Of a stretch of 64,000 nt of DNA, positions 9,324-20,755 are shown one piece after another. Position 1 is the stretch's first letter. The number at the start of each line of letters is the position of its first letter. The notes beneath the pieces were generated by a model, which did no database searches, was not told the origin of the DNA, and saw only the letters and a list, made by a program, of their open reading frames with translations. The stretch is from Lachnospiraceae bacterium (GTDB taxonomy: Bacteria > Bacillota > Clostridia > Lachnospirales > Lachnospiraceae). The position numbers were made by a program, and so were the translations under genes. The DNA is taken from positions 1 through 64,000 of the forward strand of contig QXWV01000117.1 of assembly GCA_009911195.1 (NCBI GenBank), given 5' to 3'.

Positions 9324-12300
9324 TTACTCTTCTTCGTCCGCTTCTGTATCTTCGGCTTCGTCCAGGTCTTCAAACTCTTCTTCCAAGCCGGCTTCTTCCT
9401 CTGTTTCTTCCGGTTCTATAGCCTCCTCATCGAGGTCTTCTTCCGGGAAATCTTCCAAGTTTTCCTCTTCATAGAAATCCTCTTCATCAAAGGATATAGT
9501 TCCCATCAGGTCATTGTCGGTATCCAGGACTGTATTCCTATACCTCTTCATTCCTGTACCGGCAGGAATCAGTTTACCAATAATAACATTTTCCTTCAAA
9601 CCGATTAACGGGTCCACTTTCCCTTTGATGGCCGCTTCTGTAAGAACCTTTGTTGTTTCCTGGAAGGATGCTGCCGACAGGAAGGAATTGGTGGCCAACG
9701 CCGCTTTTGTAATACCAAGCATTACCTGCTTGCCTTCTGCCGGTTCTTTACCTTGGGCAATCAGCCTTTCATTCATGTCTTCATATTCCAGGATATCTAC
9801 CAGAGTCCCTGGCAGGAAGTCCGCATCCCCATTATTTTCAATACGCACTTTCTTTAACATCTGGCGTACAATCACTTCGATATGCTTATCGCTAATATCA
9901 ACGCCTTGCAGACGGTATACCCTCTGCACTTCACGGAGCATGTAGTCCTGTACGGCGCGGACACCTTTGATTTTCAGCAAGTCATGGGGGTTTACGCTAC
10001 CTTCTGTCAATTCATCACCGGCCTCCAAAACAGTTCCGTCCATAATCTTGATTCTGGAACCATAAGGAATCAAATAAGTCTTTGTATCCCCTGTTTCTTC
10101 ATTGGTAATGACGATTTCACGCTTTTTCTTCGTATCCTTAATCGTTGCCATTCCGCCAAACTCTGCAATAATGGCAAGGCCCTTGGGTTTTCTCGCTTCA
10201 AAAAGTTCCTCTACACGGGGAAGACCCTGTGTGATATCATCACCGGCCACGCCACCTGTATGGAATGTACGCATTGTTAGCTGTGTACCCGGTTCACCGA
10301 TAGACTGGGCCGCAATAATCCCTACTGCCTCCCCTACCTGTACTGCTTCGCCGGTTGCCATATTCGCGCCATAACATTTTGCACAGATACCATTGTGGGA
10401 GCGGCAGGCGAGAATTGTACGGATTCTCACTTCTTCAATCGGCTCGCCTTTTCCATTTACGCCTATGCTCAAAATCTTCGCCGCACGGCTGGGCGTAATC
10501 ATATGGTTTCTCTTTACAATAATATTCCCATCCCGGTCTTTAATATCTTCACAGGAATACCTTCCGTTAATTCTATCTTTCAGCCCTTCGATGGTTTCCT
10601 TTCCATCCATAAAGGCTTTCACTGTCATGCCCGGAATTTCGTCCTTCCCTTCACAGCAATCCACTTCGCGGATAATCAGCTCCTGGGAAACGTCAACCAT
10701 ACGCCTTGTCAAATATCCGGAGTCGGCGGTACGCAAGGCAGTATCGGACAAACCTTTACGCGCACCATGGGCGGACATAAAGTATTCCAGAACGTCCAGC
10801 CCTTCACGGAAGTTGGACTTAATAGGCAATTCTATCGTCCTTCCCGTTGTATCCGCCATCAGTCCACGCATACCAGCCAACTGTTTAATCTGCTGGTTGG
10901 AACCACGGGCGCCGGAGTCAGCCATCATAAAGATGTTATTATACTTATCCAGCCCTGACAAAAGCACGTCTGTAAGTTCCTTATCCGTCTCATTCCATGT
11001 CTCCACTACGGCACGGTATCTTTCCTCTTCCGTGATAAGCCCCCTCCTGAAGTTCTGGGAAATCTTATCTACCGTTGTCTGTGCTGCATCCAGCAGCTCC
11101 TGCTTCTGCTCAGGCACTGTCATATCCGAAATGGATACAGTCATGGCTGCCTTAGTGGAATACTTATAGCCTGTTGACTTAATTAAATCCAGCACCTCTG
11201 CTGTCTTGGAAGCGCCATGGGTATTGATTACTTTTTCCAGAATCTGCTTTAGCTGCTTCTTGCCCACATGGAAATCTACTTCCAGGCTGAGAAGGTTCTC
11301 CGGATTCGTCCTGTCCACGAAGCCTAAGTCCTGAGGCAGGATTTCGTTAAACAAGAAACGCCCCAGCGTAGATTCCACATTGCCGCTTATCTCTTCCCCA
11401 TCCTCATTTACCTTGCTCACCCTGACAATAATCCTGGTATGCAGCGTAGTAAACCCATTTTCATAAGCCAGGATAGCTTCGTTTACATTTTTATAAAATT
11501 TACCTTCCCCTTTTGCTCCTGGCCTTTCCTGTGTCAGGTAATAGATGCCCAGAACCATATCCTGTGAAGGCACCGCTACCGGGCCGCCATCGGAAGGCTT
11601 TAACAGGTTGTTCGGAGATAATAGCAGGAAGCGGCACTCTGCCTGGGCTTCTACGGAAAGCGGAAGATGGACTGCCATCTGGTCTCCGTCGAAGTCCGCG
11701 TTAAATGCAGTACAAACCAAAGGATGCAGCTTAATCGCCTTACCCTCTACCAAAATAGGCTCAAATGCCTGAATGCCCAGCCTGTGAAGAGTAGGGGCGC
11801 GGTTTAACATAACCGGGTGCTCTTTGATTACTTCTTCCAGCACGTCCCATACCTGGGTATCCAGCCTCTCCACCAGTTTTTTTGCATTCTTTATATTCTG
11901 TGAAATTCCTCTAGCTACCAATTCTTTCATAACAAATGGCTTAAAAAGTTCAATTGCCATTTCCTTAGGAAGCCCGCACTGATAAATTTTCAGTTCCGGC
12001 CCTACTACAATAACGGAACGCCCGGAATAATCCACACGTTTTCCAAGCAGGTTCTGGCGGAAACGCCCGGACTTTCCTTTTAACATATCGGACAAAGACT
12101 TCAGCGCCCTGTTGCCTGGCCCGGTTACCGGCCTGCCCCTCCTGCCGTTGTCAATCAGGGCATCCACCGCTTCCTGAAGCATCCTCTTTTCATTGCGGAC
12201 GATAATATCCGGTGCCCCCAATTCGAGAAGCCTCTTTAAACGGTTATTCCTGTTAATGATTCTTCTATACAAATCGTTCAAATCCGAAGTAGCAAAACGT

Positions 12301-13067
12301 CCGCCGTCCAACTGCACCATAGGGCGCAAATCCGGCGGGATTACCGGAATCGCATCCATAATCATCCATGACGGCTGATTGCCGGATTCCCGGAACGCTT
12401 CCACTACTTCCAGCCTTTTGATAATCCTTGCCCTTTTCTGGCCGGTGGATTCCTTCAGGCCGCTTTTTAATTCTGCCGCTTCCGTTTCCAAATCAATGGC
12501 TTCCAGCAGTTCTTTAATGGCTTCCGCCCCCATTCCGACGCGGAAACGGCTTCCCCATGTTTCCCTCGCATCCTGGTATTCCTTCTCGGACAGCACTTGT
12601 TTATAATCCATATCTGTATCGCCTGCATCCAATACAATATAAGACGCGAAATAGAGTACTTTTTCAAGTACCCTTGGCGATAAGTCAAGAATCAGGCCCA
12701 TACGGCTGGGAATCCCTTTAAAATACCAGATATGGGATACCGGGGCTGCCAATTCGATATGCCCCATACGTTCCCTGCGCACGCTGGCTTTTGTAACTTC
12801 TACGCCACAGCGGTCACACACAACGCCTTTATACCTGATTTTCTTATATTTACCGCAATGACATTCCCAGTCCTTGCTGGGGCCGAAAATCCTTTCACAG
12901 AACAAGCCTTCTTTCTCCGGCTTCAATGTCCTGTAATTAATGGTTTCCGGCTTTGTTACCTCACCTCTGGACCATTCCCTGATTTTTTCAGGAGATGCTA
13001 AACCAATTTTAATCGCATCGAATGTCATCGGTTGATACGTTTCCTGTTTAATATCCGGCATCTTCAC
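9324..13067 (-). CDS. rpoC: RNA polymerase beta-prime subunit
   Basis: This is the catalytic half of RNA polymerase. In 1,247 residues it shows the N-terminal zinc-binding cysteines (CHCGKYK...CDRCGVEV), the rudder/lid region, the active-site [12 protein letters not shown] with the Mg-binding aspartates, the trigger-loop region, and the second zinc cluster [13 protein letters not shown]. The last ~55 residues form a very acidic Glu/Asp tail absent from E. coli. It is separated from rpoB by 181 bases containing two strong hairpins, a wider gap than usual, and is followed by a terminator. Confidence 0.99.
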   Translation of the reverse strand: MKMPDIKQETYQPMTFDAIKIGLASPEKIREWSRGEVTKPETINYRTLKPEKEGLFCERIFGPSKDWECHCGKYKKIRYKGVVCDRCGVEVTKASVRRERMGHIELAAPVSHIWYFKGIPSRMGLILDLSPRVLEKVLYFASYIVLDAGDTDMDYKQVLSEKEYQDARETWGSRFRVGMGAEAIKELLEAIDLETEAAELKSGLKESTGQKRARIIKRLEVVEAFRESGNQPSWMIMDAIPVIPPDLRPMVQLDGGRFATSDLNDLYRRIINRNNRLKRLLELGAPDIIVRNEKRMLQEAVDALIDNGRRGRPVTGPGNRALKSLSDMLKGKSGRFRQNLLGKRVDYSGRSVIVVGPELKIYQCGLPKEMAIELFKPFVMKELVARGISQNIKNAKKLVERLDTQVWDVLEEVIKEHPVMLNRAPTLHRLGIQAFEPILVEGKAIKLHPLVCTAFNADFDGDQMAVHLPLSVEAQAECRFLLLSPNNLLKPSDGGPVAVPSQDMVLGIYYLTQERPGAKGEGKFYKNVNEAILAYENGFTTLHTRIIVRVSKVNEDGEEISGNVESTLGRFLFNEILPQDLGFVDRTNPENLLSLEVDFHVGKKQLKQILEKVINTHGASKTAEVLDLIKSTGYKYSTKAAMTVSISDMTVPEQKQELLDAAQTTVDKISQNFRRGLITEEERYRAVVETWNETDKELTDVLLSGLDKYNNIFMMADSGARGSNQQIKQLAGMRGLMADTTGRTIELPIKSNFREGLDVLEYFMSAHGARKGLSDTALRTADSGYLTRRMVDVSQELIIREVDCCEGKDEIPGMTVKAFMDGKETIEGLKDRINGRYSCEDIKDRDGNIIVKRNHMITPSRAAKILSIGVNGKGEPIEEVRIRTILACRSHNGICAKCYGANMATGEAVQVGEAVGIIAAQSIGEPGTQLTMRTFHTGGVAGDDITQGLPRVEELFEARKPKGLAIIAEFGGMATIKDTKKKREIVITNEETGDTKTYLIPYGSRIKIMDGTVLEAGDELTEGSVNPHDLLKIKGVRAVQDYMLREVQRVYRLQGVDISDKHIEVIVRQMLKKVRIENNGDADFLPGTLVDILEYEDMNERLIAQGKEPAEGKQVMLGITKAALATNSFLSAASFQETTKVLTEAAIKGKVDPLIGLKENVIIGKLIPAGTGMKRYRNTVLDTDNDLMGTISFDEEDFYEEENLEDFPEEDLDEEAIEPEETEEEAGLEEEFEDLDEAEDTEADEEE

Positions 13068-13096
13068 ACATTCCTTTCTTTTCGGACTGTTACTAT

Positions 13097-13221
13097 TTCA
13101 TTGAGCAGGGGGATGGCCTCCCCTTGCTCGCCGCGCGATACGTGCGCCGCCTAAGCGGCCTATTTCTCTTGCACGGGTCTGTGCATTTGTAACAGTGAAG
13201 CGCATAGCCCCACTGTTACAA
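13097..13221. repeat. Two hairpins in the rpoB-rpoC gap
   Basis: The rpoB-rpoC spacer holds a GAGCA(A)GGGG/CCCC(C)TGCTC hairpin near 13102-13130 and a perfect 11-bp inverted repeat TTGTAACAGTG (13187-13197) / CACTGTTACAA (13211-13221). No T-tracts follow, so they are more likely RNA-processing or repeat elements than terminators. The second resembles the TTGTAACGAT palindrome in the rpsL-rpsG gap. Confidence 0.55.
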
Positions 13222-13248
13222 TTATTTACCTACAGAAATGACTGCAAT

Positions 13249-16200
13249 TTACTCGTCATAAGCTTCTACGAACTCAGCTTCATCATCCAATGGCAATTCC
13301 AAGTCATCGTCCAATTCATCCTCATCCGTATTGACCAGTTCCCCGCTGTCCTCATCGAATTCCTGTTTCTGATAGCCCATAGAGCCAAAGGAATCCTGCT
13401 CATAGTCATAATTTTTAGAATCCCCTTCCATCTCATAACGGTAATCGGTATCACCATAGTCGATGGTTTCCATAATTTCCACTTCCGTATGGTCTTCGCG
13501 GAGAACACGTACATCAAGGCCGAGGGACTGCAATTCTTTTAACAGAACCTTAAAGGATTCCGGAATGCCCGGTTCAGGGATATTATCCCCTTTAATAATC
13601 GCTTCATAAGTCTTCACACGCCCAATCACATCATCGGACTTCACAGTCAGGATTTCCTGCAGCGTGTAAGAAGCACCATATGCTTCCAGAGCCCAAACTT
13701 CCATTTCACCGAACCTCTGTCCGCCAAACTGGGCTTTACCGCCCAAAGGCTGCTGGGTTACCAAAGAGTAAGGGCCTGTGGAACGGGCATGAATCTTATC
13801 ATCTACCAGATGGTGCAGTTTCAGATAATGCATATGGCCAATAGTAACAGGGCTATCGAAATATTCCCCTGTCCTGCCATCGCGCAGCCTTACCTTCCCA
13901 TCCCTGGAAATAGGTACGCCTTTCCACACTTCCCTGTGGTCTCTGTGCTCATACAAGTAGTCCATTACTTCCGGAAGCAGTTCCTCTTTATGCTTTTTCT
14001 CAAACTCTTCCCACTCCAAGTTCACATAGTCATTGGCCAGGTCAAGAGTATCCATAATATCATTTTCGTTTGCACCGTCAAATACAGGTGTAGCTACGTT
14101 AAAGCCAAGCGCTTTGGCAGCCAGGGACAAGTGAATTTCCAATACCTGTCCGATATTCATACGGGAAGGCACGCCCAAAGGATTCAATACAATATCAAGG
14201 GGGCGGCCATTCGGCAGATACGGCATATCCTCTACCGGAAGCACACGGGAAACAACACCCTTATTCCCGTGACGCCCTGCCATCTTATCCCCTACAGAAA
14301 TTTTTCTCTTCTGGGCAATATAAATACGCACCGCATGGTTCACGCCTGGGGAAAGTTCATCGCCGTTTTCCCTTGTAAATACTTTCGCATCCACTACGAT
14401 ACCATATTCCCCGTGAGGCACTTTTAAAGAAGTATCCCTTACTTCCCTTGCCTTCTCACCGAAAATAGCACGCAGCAGCCTTTCTTCCGCTGTCAGTTCC
14501 GTTTCTCCCTTGGGGGTTACTTTACCGACTAATATATCTCCGGCACGAACCTCCGCACCGATTCTAATAATTCCCCTGTCATCCAAATCCTTCAAAGCAT
14601 CATCGCCCACGCCTGGAACATCCCTTGTAATCTCTTCCGGCCCCAGCTTCGTATCGCGGGCTTCCGCTTCATATTCTTCAATATGGACAGATGTATACAC
14701 ATCCTCCTGTACCAGACGCTCGCTCAAAAGGACGGCATCCTCATAGTTATAACCTTCCCATGTCATAAAGCCGATTAACGGGTTCTTGCCCAAAGCCAGC
14801 TCCCCGCCGGAAGTGGAAGGTCCGTCCGCAATTACCTGCCCTTTTTCCACATGGTCGCCCTTAAATACAATGGGCTTCTGGTTATAGCAGTTGGACTGGT
14901 TGCTTCGTGTAAATTTCGTCAAACGGTATTCATCCCGTTCCCCGTCATCATAAGTAATCTTAATAATCCTTGAAGACACATAATCGATTGTCCCTGATTT
15001 CCTGGCAACCACGCATACACCGGAGTCCACCGCTGCCTTCGGCTCCATTCCCGTTCCTACAGCAGGCGCTTCTGTATCCAGAAGCGGAACTGCCTGACGC
15101 TGCATGTTAGACCCCATCAGCGCACGGTTCGCATCATCGTTCTCCAGGAAAGGAATCAATGCCGTAGCCACAGAAAATACCATTTTAGGGGATACATCCA
15201 TATAATCAAACATGGCTTTCGGATATTCGGAAGTCTCCTCCTTGTAGCGGCCGGATACTGTATTCCTTACGAAATAACCATTCTCATCCAGTAATTCATT
15301 AGCCTGAGCCACATGATAGTTATCTTCCTCATCCGCCGTCATATAAATAACTTCATCCGTTACCCGCGGGTTAGCCGGGTCAGATTTATCAATCTTACGG
15401 TATGGCGCCTCAACAAAGCCATACTCATTAATCCTGGCATAGCTGGCCAGGGAGTTAATCAAACCAATATTCGGACCTTCCGGCGTCTCAATCGGGCACA
15501 TTCTTCCATAATGGGAATAATGCACGTCACGAACCTCAAATCCTGCCCTATCCCTGGACAAACCGCCCGGGCCTAATGCCGACAAACGTCTTTTATGAGT
15601 CAGCTCACCCAACGGATTGTTCTGGTCCATGAACTGGGAAAGCTGGGAGGAGCCGAAAAATTCCTTCACAGCAGCCTGTACCGGTTTAATATTAATCAAT
15701 ACCTGCGGGGAAATTTCCTCCGCATCATGGGTTGTCATCCTTTCACGGACTACCCTTTCCAGCCTGGATAAACCGATTCTATACTGGTTCTGCAACAGTT
15801 CACCGACTGCCCTGATACGCCTGTTGCCCAAATGGTCAATATCGTCAGGATTTCCGATGCCGTATTCCAAATGGATATTATAATTTATGGAAGCGAGAAT
15901 ATCTTCCTTCGTAATGTGCTTCGGTATCAGTTCATGCACATTCTTCTGGATGGCTTCTGCCAGCTCTTCCGGATTATCGCTGTACTCATCCAAAATCTGC
16001 GCAAGAACCGGATAATAAACTAATTCCGTAACTCCCAATTCCCTGGGGTTGCAGTCCACAAAATTCGTAATATCCACCATCATATTGGAGAGTATCTTTA
16101 CGTTTTTCTCTTCTGTCTGGATATAAACATACGGGATGGCCGCATTCTGGATGGCATCCGCCAGTTCTGCCTTTACCTTTGTCCCTGCCTCTGCCAGTAT

Positions 16201-17121
16201 CTCTCCAGTGGTTATATCCACCACATCTTCCGCCAAAATATGGCCTCTTATCCTATTCCTGAACGCCAACTTCTTGTTAAATTTATATCTTCCGACTTTT
16301 GCCAAATCATATCTTCTGGGGTCAAAAAACATGGCGGTAATAAGGCTTTCCGCACTCTCTACGCTAAGGGGTTCGCCCGGACGTATTTTTTTATACAGCT
16401 CCAACAGACCCTCCTGATAATTTTCAGCAGTGTCTTTGCCAAAGCTTGCCTCAATCTTCGGTTCATCGCCGAACAATGCCCTGATTTCATCATTAGTACC
16501 TACTCCTAATGCCCTAATCAGAACAGTAATCGGTACTTTCCTTGTCCTATCTACCCGTACATAAAAAACATCATTGGAGTCCGTCTCATACTCAAGCCAT
16601 GCACCGCGGTTAGGGATTACTGTGGAAGAGAAAAGCCTTTTACCTATCTTATCATGCCCGATAGCATAATAAATGCCCGGGGAACGAACAAGCTGGCTAA
16701 CGATAACACGCTCCGCACCATTGATTACGAATGTTCCCGTCTCGGTCATCAACGGAAGGTCTCCCATAAAGATTTCATGTTCGCTGATTTCTTCTTTTTC
16801 TTTATTATAAAGGCGAACCTTAACCTTTAATGGCGCCGCATAGGTTGCATCTCTTTCCTTGCATTTTTCGATAGAATACTTTACTTCCTTTTCACACAAT
16901 TCAAAGTCTACGAATTCCAAGCTCAAATGGCCGCTGTAATCCGCAATCGGAGATATATCGTCAAAGACTTCTTTCAAGCCTTCTTCGAGAAACCATCTAT
17001 AGGAGTATTTCTGTACTTCTATCAGGTTTGGCATTTCCAAAACCTCTTTTTGCCGTGAATAACTCATACGTATATCTTTGCCTGCGGCAATGGGACGTAT
17101 TCTGTTTTTTTCCATTGACAT
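13249..17121 (-). CDS. rpoB: RNA polymerase beta subunit
   Basis: The 1,290-residue beta subunit carries the rifampicin pocket segment [20 protein letters not shown] and the nearby [11 protein letters not shown] with wild-type Asp, His and Ser at the main resistance positions. It also has the conserved C-terminal [22 protein letters not shown]. About 60 C-terminal residues form an acidic tail (many Asp/Glu with Tyr). It has its own promoter (17249-17277) in addition to read-through from rplL past a terminator, the usual way Firmicutes balance polymerase against ribosomal proteins. Confidence 0.99.
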   Translation of the reverse strand: MSMEKNRIRPIAAGKDIRMSYSRQKEVLEMPNLIEVQKYSYRWFLEEGLKEVFDDISPIADYSGHLSLEFVDFELCEKEVKYSIEKCKERDATYAAPLKVKVRLYNKEKEEISEHEIFMGDLPLMTETGTFVINGAERVIVSQLVRSPGIYYAIGHDKIGKRLFSSTVIPNRGAWLEYETDSNDVFYVRVDRTRKVPITVLIRALGVGTNDEIRALFGDEPKIEASFGKDTAENYQEGLLELYKKIRPGEPLSVESAESLITAMFFDPRRYDLAKVGRYKFNKKLAFRNRIRGHILAEDVVDITTGEILAEAGTKVKAELADAIQNAAIPYVYIQTEEKNVKILSNMMVDITNFVDCNPRELGVTELVYYPVLAQILDEYSDNPEELAEAIQKNVHELIPKHITKEDILASINYNIHLEYGIGNPDDIDHLGNRRIRAVGELLQNQYRIGLSRLERVVRERMTTHDAEEISPQVLINIKPVQAAVKEFFGSSQLSQFMDQNNPLGELTHKRRLSALGPGGLSRDRAGFEVRDVHYSHYGRMCPIETPEGPNIGLINSLASYARINEYGFVEAPYRKIDKSDPANPRVTDEVIYMTADEEDNYHVAQANELLDENGYFVRNTVSGRYKEETSEYPKAMFDYMDVSPKMVFSVATALIPFLENDDANRALMGSNMQRQAVPLLDTEAPAVGTGMEPKAAVDSGVCVVARKSGTIDYVSSRIIKITYDDGERDEYRLTKFTRSNQSNCYNQKPIVFKGDHVEKGQVIADGPSTSGGELALGKNPLIGFMTWEGYNYEDAVLLSERLVQEDVYTSVHIEEYEAEARDTKLGPEEITRDVPGVGDDALKDLDDRGIIRIGAEVRAGDILVGKVTPKGETELTAEERLLRAIFGEKAREVRDTSLKVPHGEYGIVVDAKVFTRENGDELSPGVNHAVRIYIAQKRKISVGDKMAGRHGNKGVVSRVLPVEDMPYLPNGRPLDIVLNPLGVPSRMNIGQVLEIHLSLAAKALGFNVATPVFDGANENDIMDTLDLANDYVNLEWEEFEKKHKEELLPEVMDYLYEHRDHREVWKGVPISRDGKVRLRDGRTGEYFDSPVTIGHMHYLKLHHLVDDKIHARSTGPYSLVTQQPLGGKAQFGGQRFGEMEVWALEAYGASYTLQEILTVKSDDVIGRVKTYEAIIKGDNIPEPGIPESFKVLLKELQSLGLDVRVLREDHTEVEIMETIDYGDTDYRYEMEGDSKNYDYEQDSFGSMGYQKQEFDEDSGELVNTDEDELDDDLELPLDDEAEFVEAYDE

Positions 17122-17248
17122 TTCACCCCGTTCTTTATGATTTTGAGCCTATTTACCGGTGATTTACATATCTGGTACTCTAATTCCACTATGTTTTTAT
17201 TCACACGAAATTAAAGTAAGGACACCTTACCACAATAGTGCATCATCC

Positions 17249-17277
17249 ATTTTACTACAAATATTTGGAAGCGTCAA
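17249..17277 (-). promoter_or_regulatory. SigmaA-type promoter of rpoBC
   Basis: TTGACG and TAAAAT on the minus strand are separated by 17 bases, downstream of the rplL terminator and upstream of rpoB. Confidence 0.75.
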
Positions 17278-17313
17278 GAGTTTTTTAGAGCCCTTACGGA
17301 ATTTCCTATAAGA

Positions 17314-17361
17314 CAAAAACCGGTACCCGGAACACCATACGGTGCTTCCTTGTACCGGTCC
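17314..17361 (-). terminator. Terminator/attenuator between rplL and rpoB
   Basis: A long stem (GGACCGGTACAAGGA paired with TCCGGGTACCGGTT) is followed by TTTTTG on the minus strand. It probably passes part of the transcription into rpoBC. Confidence 0.85.
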
Positions 17362-17388
17362 TTTTATCTGCTGGAAACCGCTTAAGAA

Positions 17389-17763
17389 CTATTTAATAGT
17401 AGCTTTAGCGCCTTCTGCTTCCAATTTGCCTTTTACTTCTTCAGCTTCTTCCTTAGATACGCCTTCCTTCACCATCTTAGGAGCGGAATCAACAAGGTCT
17501 TTTGCTTCTTTCAGTCCAAGACCTGTAGCTTCACGAACTACTTTGATAACCTTAACTTTGTTCGGGCCTACTTCTGTAAGCTCTACATCGAATTCGGTCT
17601 TTTCTTCTTCTGCTGCGCCTGCATCTGCTGCTGCCGCAACTACCACACCTGCTGCTGCGGATACGCCAAATTCTTCTTCGCAAGCTTTTACTAAATCATT
17701 TAATTCTAAAACTGTTAACTCTTTGATAGCGTCAATAAGTTCCTGAGCTGTTAATTTTGCCAT
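17389..17763 (-). CDS. rplL: 50S ribosomal protein L7/L12
   Basis: L7/L12 forms the flexible stalk that recruits translation GTPases. The 124-residue protein has the N-terminal dimerisation helix ([20 protein letters not shown]), an Ala-rich hinge (~40-55) and the C-terminal factor-binding domain with [18 protein letters not shown]. It follows rplJ and precedes a strong terminator. Confidence 0.99.
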   Translation of the reverse strand: MAKLTAQELIDAIKELTVLELNDLVKACEEEFGVSAAAGVVVAAAADAGAAEEEKTEFDVELTEVGPNKVKVIKVVREATGLGLKEAKDLVDSAPKMVKEGVSKEEAEEVKGKLEAEGAKATIK

Positions 17764-17856
17764 TATTGTTTACCTCCATAATTAAATTTGAATTTTAATT
17801 GTATTTCGATGTTTTCAGCCTTCCATCCTATGGGAATTCCCACCTGGTGCTGTCCT

Positions 17857-18423
17857 TTACTCTGCCGGAGTTTCCTGTTCCGGTGCTGCTTCTTCTGCGG
17901 CAGCTTCCGCTTCTGCAGCAGGTGCTTCACATGCTGATGCACCGCCTTTTTCTGCCAATTGGTTCATAACGCGTGCGAAGTTTGTAATCGGGGACTGTAA
18001 GCTTCCAAGCAGCTTGGAAATCAATTCTTCCCTTGAAGGAATCTTTGCAATATCCATGATTCCTGCCGCATCATAAGCAACGCCTTCAACCATTCCGCCT
18101 TTTACTTCCAGTTTGCTGGCTTCCTTAGCAAATTTGCACAGTATCCTTGCCGGTGCTGTAGCATCCGAGTCGGAAATTGCAATTGCGCTGGGGCCTTCCA
18201 AATATGGAGTAAGCGCTTCATAGTCTGTTCCTTTAAACGCGAAATTCATCATCGTGTTTTTGTAAACCTTATAAGTAATTCCCGCTTCACGCAACTCCTT
18301 ACGAAGCCTTGTGTCCTGTTCTACCGTAAGGCCACGGTAATCCACAAGTACAATCGACTGCGCATCCTTAATGTTTGCAGAAATCTCTTCCACAACAGGT
18401 TGCTTCAATTCAATTTTTGCCAC
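17857..18423 (-). CDS. rplJ: 50S ribosomal protein L10
   Basis: L10 anchors L7/L12 dimers to the large subunit and is the autoregulator of its own operon. The 188-residue protein has the normal N-terminal globular domain and an Ala/Glu-rich C-terminal extension (~168-188) longer than in Bacillus. The initiation codon is GTG at 18423, with TAAGGAGG upstream. It is transcribed from the promoter at 18743-18771 through an L10-type leader. Confidence 0.98.
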   Translation of the reverse strand: MAKIELKQPVVEEISANIKDAQSIVLVDYRGLTVEQDTRLRKELREAGITYKVYKNTMMNFAFKGTDYEALTPYLEGPSAIAISDSDATAPARILCKFAKEASKLEVKGGMVEGVAYDAAGIMDIAKIPSREELISKLLGSLQSPITNFARVMNQLAEKGGASACEAPAAEAEAAAEEAAPEQETPAE

Positions 18424-18589
18424 TTTCTTTACCTCCTTATAGATTTGTATAGAACCGGTATTCCCACCGGCCCTTTTTGCCGAAAGGAGTTTTCTATATC
18501 TACAATCGGGATGGGGGAACTTCCTCCCTGCCCGCTGCGCGGCCCATACGCTGCCTCAACGGCAAACTTCCATATGCCGGCCTGCACAT

Positions 18590-18629
18590 AAAAAACCTTC
18601 CTGTTTGGAAAACCCAAAGACAGAAAGGT
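18590..18629 (-). terminator. Attenuator hairpin in the L10 leader
   Basis: On the minus strand ACCTTTCTGT pairs with ACAGGAAGGT and is followed by TTTTTT, inside the rplJ leader downstream of the L10-binding core. This is the arrangement expected for L10-controlled premature termination. Confidence 0.7.
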
Positions 18630-18649
18630 ATAAAGTACGAACAAGTCCA

Positions 18650-18720
18650 CTCTTTTCCTCGGTAGGCGTTTTACACTTACGCTGTGGATACAGCACCTAC
18701 TGTCTTCGGCATAGCTACCT
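18650..18720 (-). ncRNA. L10-type ribosomal protein leader (core)
   Basis: The minus strand carries the hallmark CCGAAGACAGTAGGTGC followed by the pairing partner GCCTACCGAGG (bases 18657-18709), as in the Firmicutes L10 leader that binds L10(L12)4. It lies between the promoter and an attenuator terminator, upstream of rplJ. Confidence 0.85.
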
Positions 18721-18742
18721 TTTTTATTAAATAGCCTTTATT

Positions 18743-18771
18743 ACTATACGATAAACATAAGCCATTGTCAA
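18743..18771 (-). promoter_or_regulatory. SigmaA-type promoter of rplJL(-rpoBC)
   Basis: A consensus TTGACA and a TATAGT are separated by exactly 17 bases on the minus strand; transcription would start near 18736, at the beginning of the L10 leader. It lies only 20 bases from the inverted-repeat element. Confidence 0.85.
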
Positions 18772-18791
18772 TAGCCTGTGATGTTTTTTCA

Positions 18792-19302
18792 CGGAAATCA
18801 ATTTTCATGGGCAGCGCAGCGGGCAGAGCCTTTGGCTCATGCAGCGTTCGGTTTTGCGGCTAAGATAAAAAGCAGATTTCACTAATGAAATGGATAAAGG
18901 GGTTGGATGCGGACGAGCCAGAAGCAACGGGTATCCATGCCTATATCATTAAGTTAGCACTTCAGCCCAGCCGTGAGGGAAATAAAATACTTAAGGAGTT
19001 CCTTAAAAAGCGTCGGCACTTGGTGAGGTAATTCACGAACCTAGTTCCCGCTACGCTTTTTTTCCTTATAGGAAACTGCGTTGTAAAACGCATGAATTCA
19101 CAAGTTCGCGCAACGAACTTGTAGAGAATGCGAAGCATTCTTTTTTGGAGCGGGAGCGTGGCGACGAAGCATTTTATTTCCCTCACGGCGTCCGCCATCG
19201 TTAACTAAATGACATTGGCATCCATGCCTATGCTTCTTAAAACCGAATCCTGCATGAGCCAAAGGCCCTGCCCGCTGCACTGCCCATGAAAATTGATTTC
19301 CG
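18792..19302. repeat. ~510 bp element with 53-bp terminal inverted repeats
   Basis: The ends 18792-18844 and 19250-19302 are inverted copies of each other, starting CGGAAATCAATTTTCATGGG, with only about two mismatches over 53 bases. A second inverted pair, CCGTGAGGGAAATAAAAT (18971-18988) and its complement (~19171-19188), lies inside. The middle is full of small palindromes and has no convincing gene. A related partial copy lies at 38974-39074. The structure suggests a non-autonomous miniature element or a large RNA hairpin. It separates capA from the rplJ promoter. Confidence 0.7.
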
Positions 19303-19318
19303 CAATATTTTTTCCATC

Positions 19319-20617
19319 CTATTTCTGAGTTATAAACCCATCCCCATCAATGTCCACCCCCGGCGAAATGGAACGCATATAGGCGAGCACCCTTTCTTTT
19401 TCCCCCTCATGCAGCATAGTGGTAGTACAGCCCTTTTGCAGCGCCGGAACAAATTGCAGGGATTGCAGGCCATTTTCGTCAATGACTGCTTTCACCAGGC
19501 ATGTATCCAATTCTTTGGAGTTAAACCAGAAGTTCCCCAGGCTATATACCACAGGGATTCCATTGACATAATCAATTGGCTGTAGGCAGTGGGGATGGTC
19601 CCCAATAATCAGGTCTGCACCCGCATCGGCAATTTTCGGTGCCTGGTCCTTCTGAATCCAGTCGATTTCCACAGTGTTTTCCGTTCCCCAATGGATATAT
19701 ACAATAACAAAGTCGCTGTTCTCCTTCGCCTCCTGTACCACTTCTAACAGTTTGGATGGCTCCAGGCATCGAAATACACCAGGGCTTTCATCGGTAGCGC
19801 CTTTAGTGTCCGGATTATCCAAACGTTCAATCTGTGTAGCCGATACTATGGCAATTTTTATATCCCCTGCAATGAAATAAACAGGGCTGGCCGCCTCTTC
19901 CAGATTGCGCCCTGCCCCAACATAGGGCATTTCTATTCCCGCCAACGTATCCAATGTATCCAGGAAAGCATCTTCTCCGTAATCGTAAGCATGGTTATTG
20001 GCCAAAGATACGATATCCACGCCCATTTCCTGCAAAATAGAAGCATATTCCGGCTTTGCCCGGAACGTAAACTGTTTTCCTTCCGTGGGGGTACCCCTGC
20101 TGGAATAAGGGAACTCATTATTAATCATCATGATATCGGCACTTATCATCTCATCCATTAAATCTTCCGAAATACTGTCATGTATCCCATTTTCCCTTTG
20201 CAGCAGCCGCGACATAACACTGTAGTAAGGGTCGAACAAAATATCTCCGGCAAAGGCTATGGTTACTTCTTTTTCTTTTGCCGCCTCTTTTGCATAGATA
20301 TTATTCTCCCGCATATATTCCCCATCGGAAAGAATGTCATCATACTTGCCTTTCGGCTCATCCGGAGGCAGTTCTTCTATATGCTGGTCCTCGGACGGCA
20401 GATTTTCCTCCTGCTCTGGAATTGCTTCCACCACCGCATCGGAAACAGCTTCCGCCATCTCTTCCATGCCCTTCTCCGCTGCCCTTTCCTCTCCCTCTTT
20501 TCTATAAAGCAGAAAGGCCAAAATCCCCAGAATTATTACGCCCGCAAAAACACTCCAGAACGTCAGAATCATATTCAGAAAATGGTTTTTTTTCTTTTTC
20601 CTTTTTTTCTTTTTCAT
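19319..20617 (-). CDS. CapA-family protein (poly-gamma-glutamate capsule type)
   Basis: An N-terminal Lys-rich stretch (KKKKRKKKK) is followed by one transmembrane segment (~18-38), then a Glu-rich linker and a PGA_cap/CapA metallophosphatase-like domain (~85-420) with AFAGDILFD, LANNHAYDYG, IVYIHWGTE and IGDHPHCLQP. Such proteins are anchored with the domain outside the cell and act in capsule or cell-envelope polymer synthesis, though their exact chemistry is uncertain. ATG at 20617 has GGGAG upstream; a TTG twelve bases earlier is less likely. It is unusual to find it between rplA and rplJ. It shares the operon direction and its stop is 17 bases from the inverted-repeat element. Confidence 0.85.
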   Translation of the reverse strand: MKKKKRKKKKNHFLNMILTFWSVFAGVIILGILAFLLYRKEGEERAAEKGMEEMAEAVSDAVVEAIPEQEENLPSEDQHIEELPPDEPKGKYDDILSDGEYMRENNIYAKEAAKEKEVTIAFAGDILFDPYYSVMSRLLQRENGIHDSISEDLMDEMISADIMMINNEFPYSSRGTPTEGKQFTFRAKPEYASILQEMGVDIVSLANNHAYDYGEDAFLDTLDTLAGIEMPYVGAGRNLEEAASPVYFIAGDIKIAIVSATQIERLDNPDTKGATDESPGVFRCLEPSKLLEVVQEAKENSDFVIVYIHWGTENTVEIDWIQKDQAPKIADAGADLIIGDHPHCLQPIDYVNGIPVVYSLGNFWFNSKELDTCLVKAVIDENGLQSLQFVPALQKGCTTTMLHEGEKERVLAYMRSISPGVDIDGDGFITQK

Positions 20618-20693
20618 ATATGCTCCCAAGAATTACTCCACAATACCTGCCGTTTTCCCACAACACTGTGATTAAATTCCCCTATGCCACAAA

Positions 20694-20725
20694 GACCATC
20701 TGCAAGGTTTCCCATACAGATGGTC
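20694..20725 (-). terminator. Hairpin after rplKA
   Basis: GACCATCTG pairs with CAGATGGTC across a 14-base loop and is followed by TTTGTGG on the minus strand. This would be a weak terminator between rplA and capA, leaving some read-through into capA, for which I see no good promoter. Confidence 0.5.
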
Positions 20726-20755
20726 TCAGCATTTGTCTGATAAACAAATATTCCA

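Noticed and set aside
9514-17000. Many plus-strand frames opposite rpoC and rpoB
   Set aside because: They are shadows of strongly coding minus-strand genes, without ribosome sites or recognisable products.
18962-19198. 78-residue frame inside the inverted-repeat element
   Set aside because: Composition follows the small palindromes and the frame has no ribosome site or family resemblance; the element looks non-coding.
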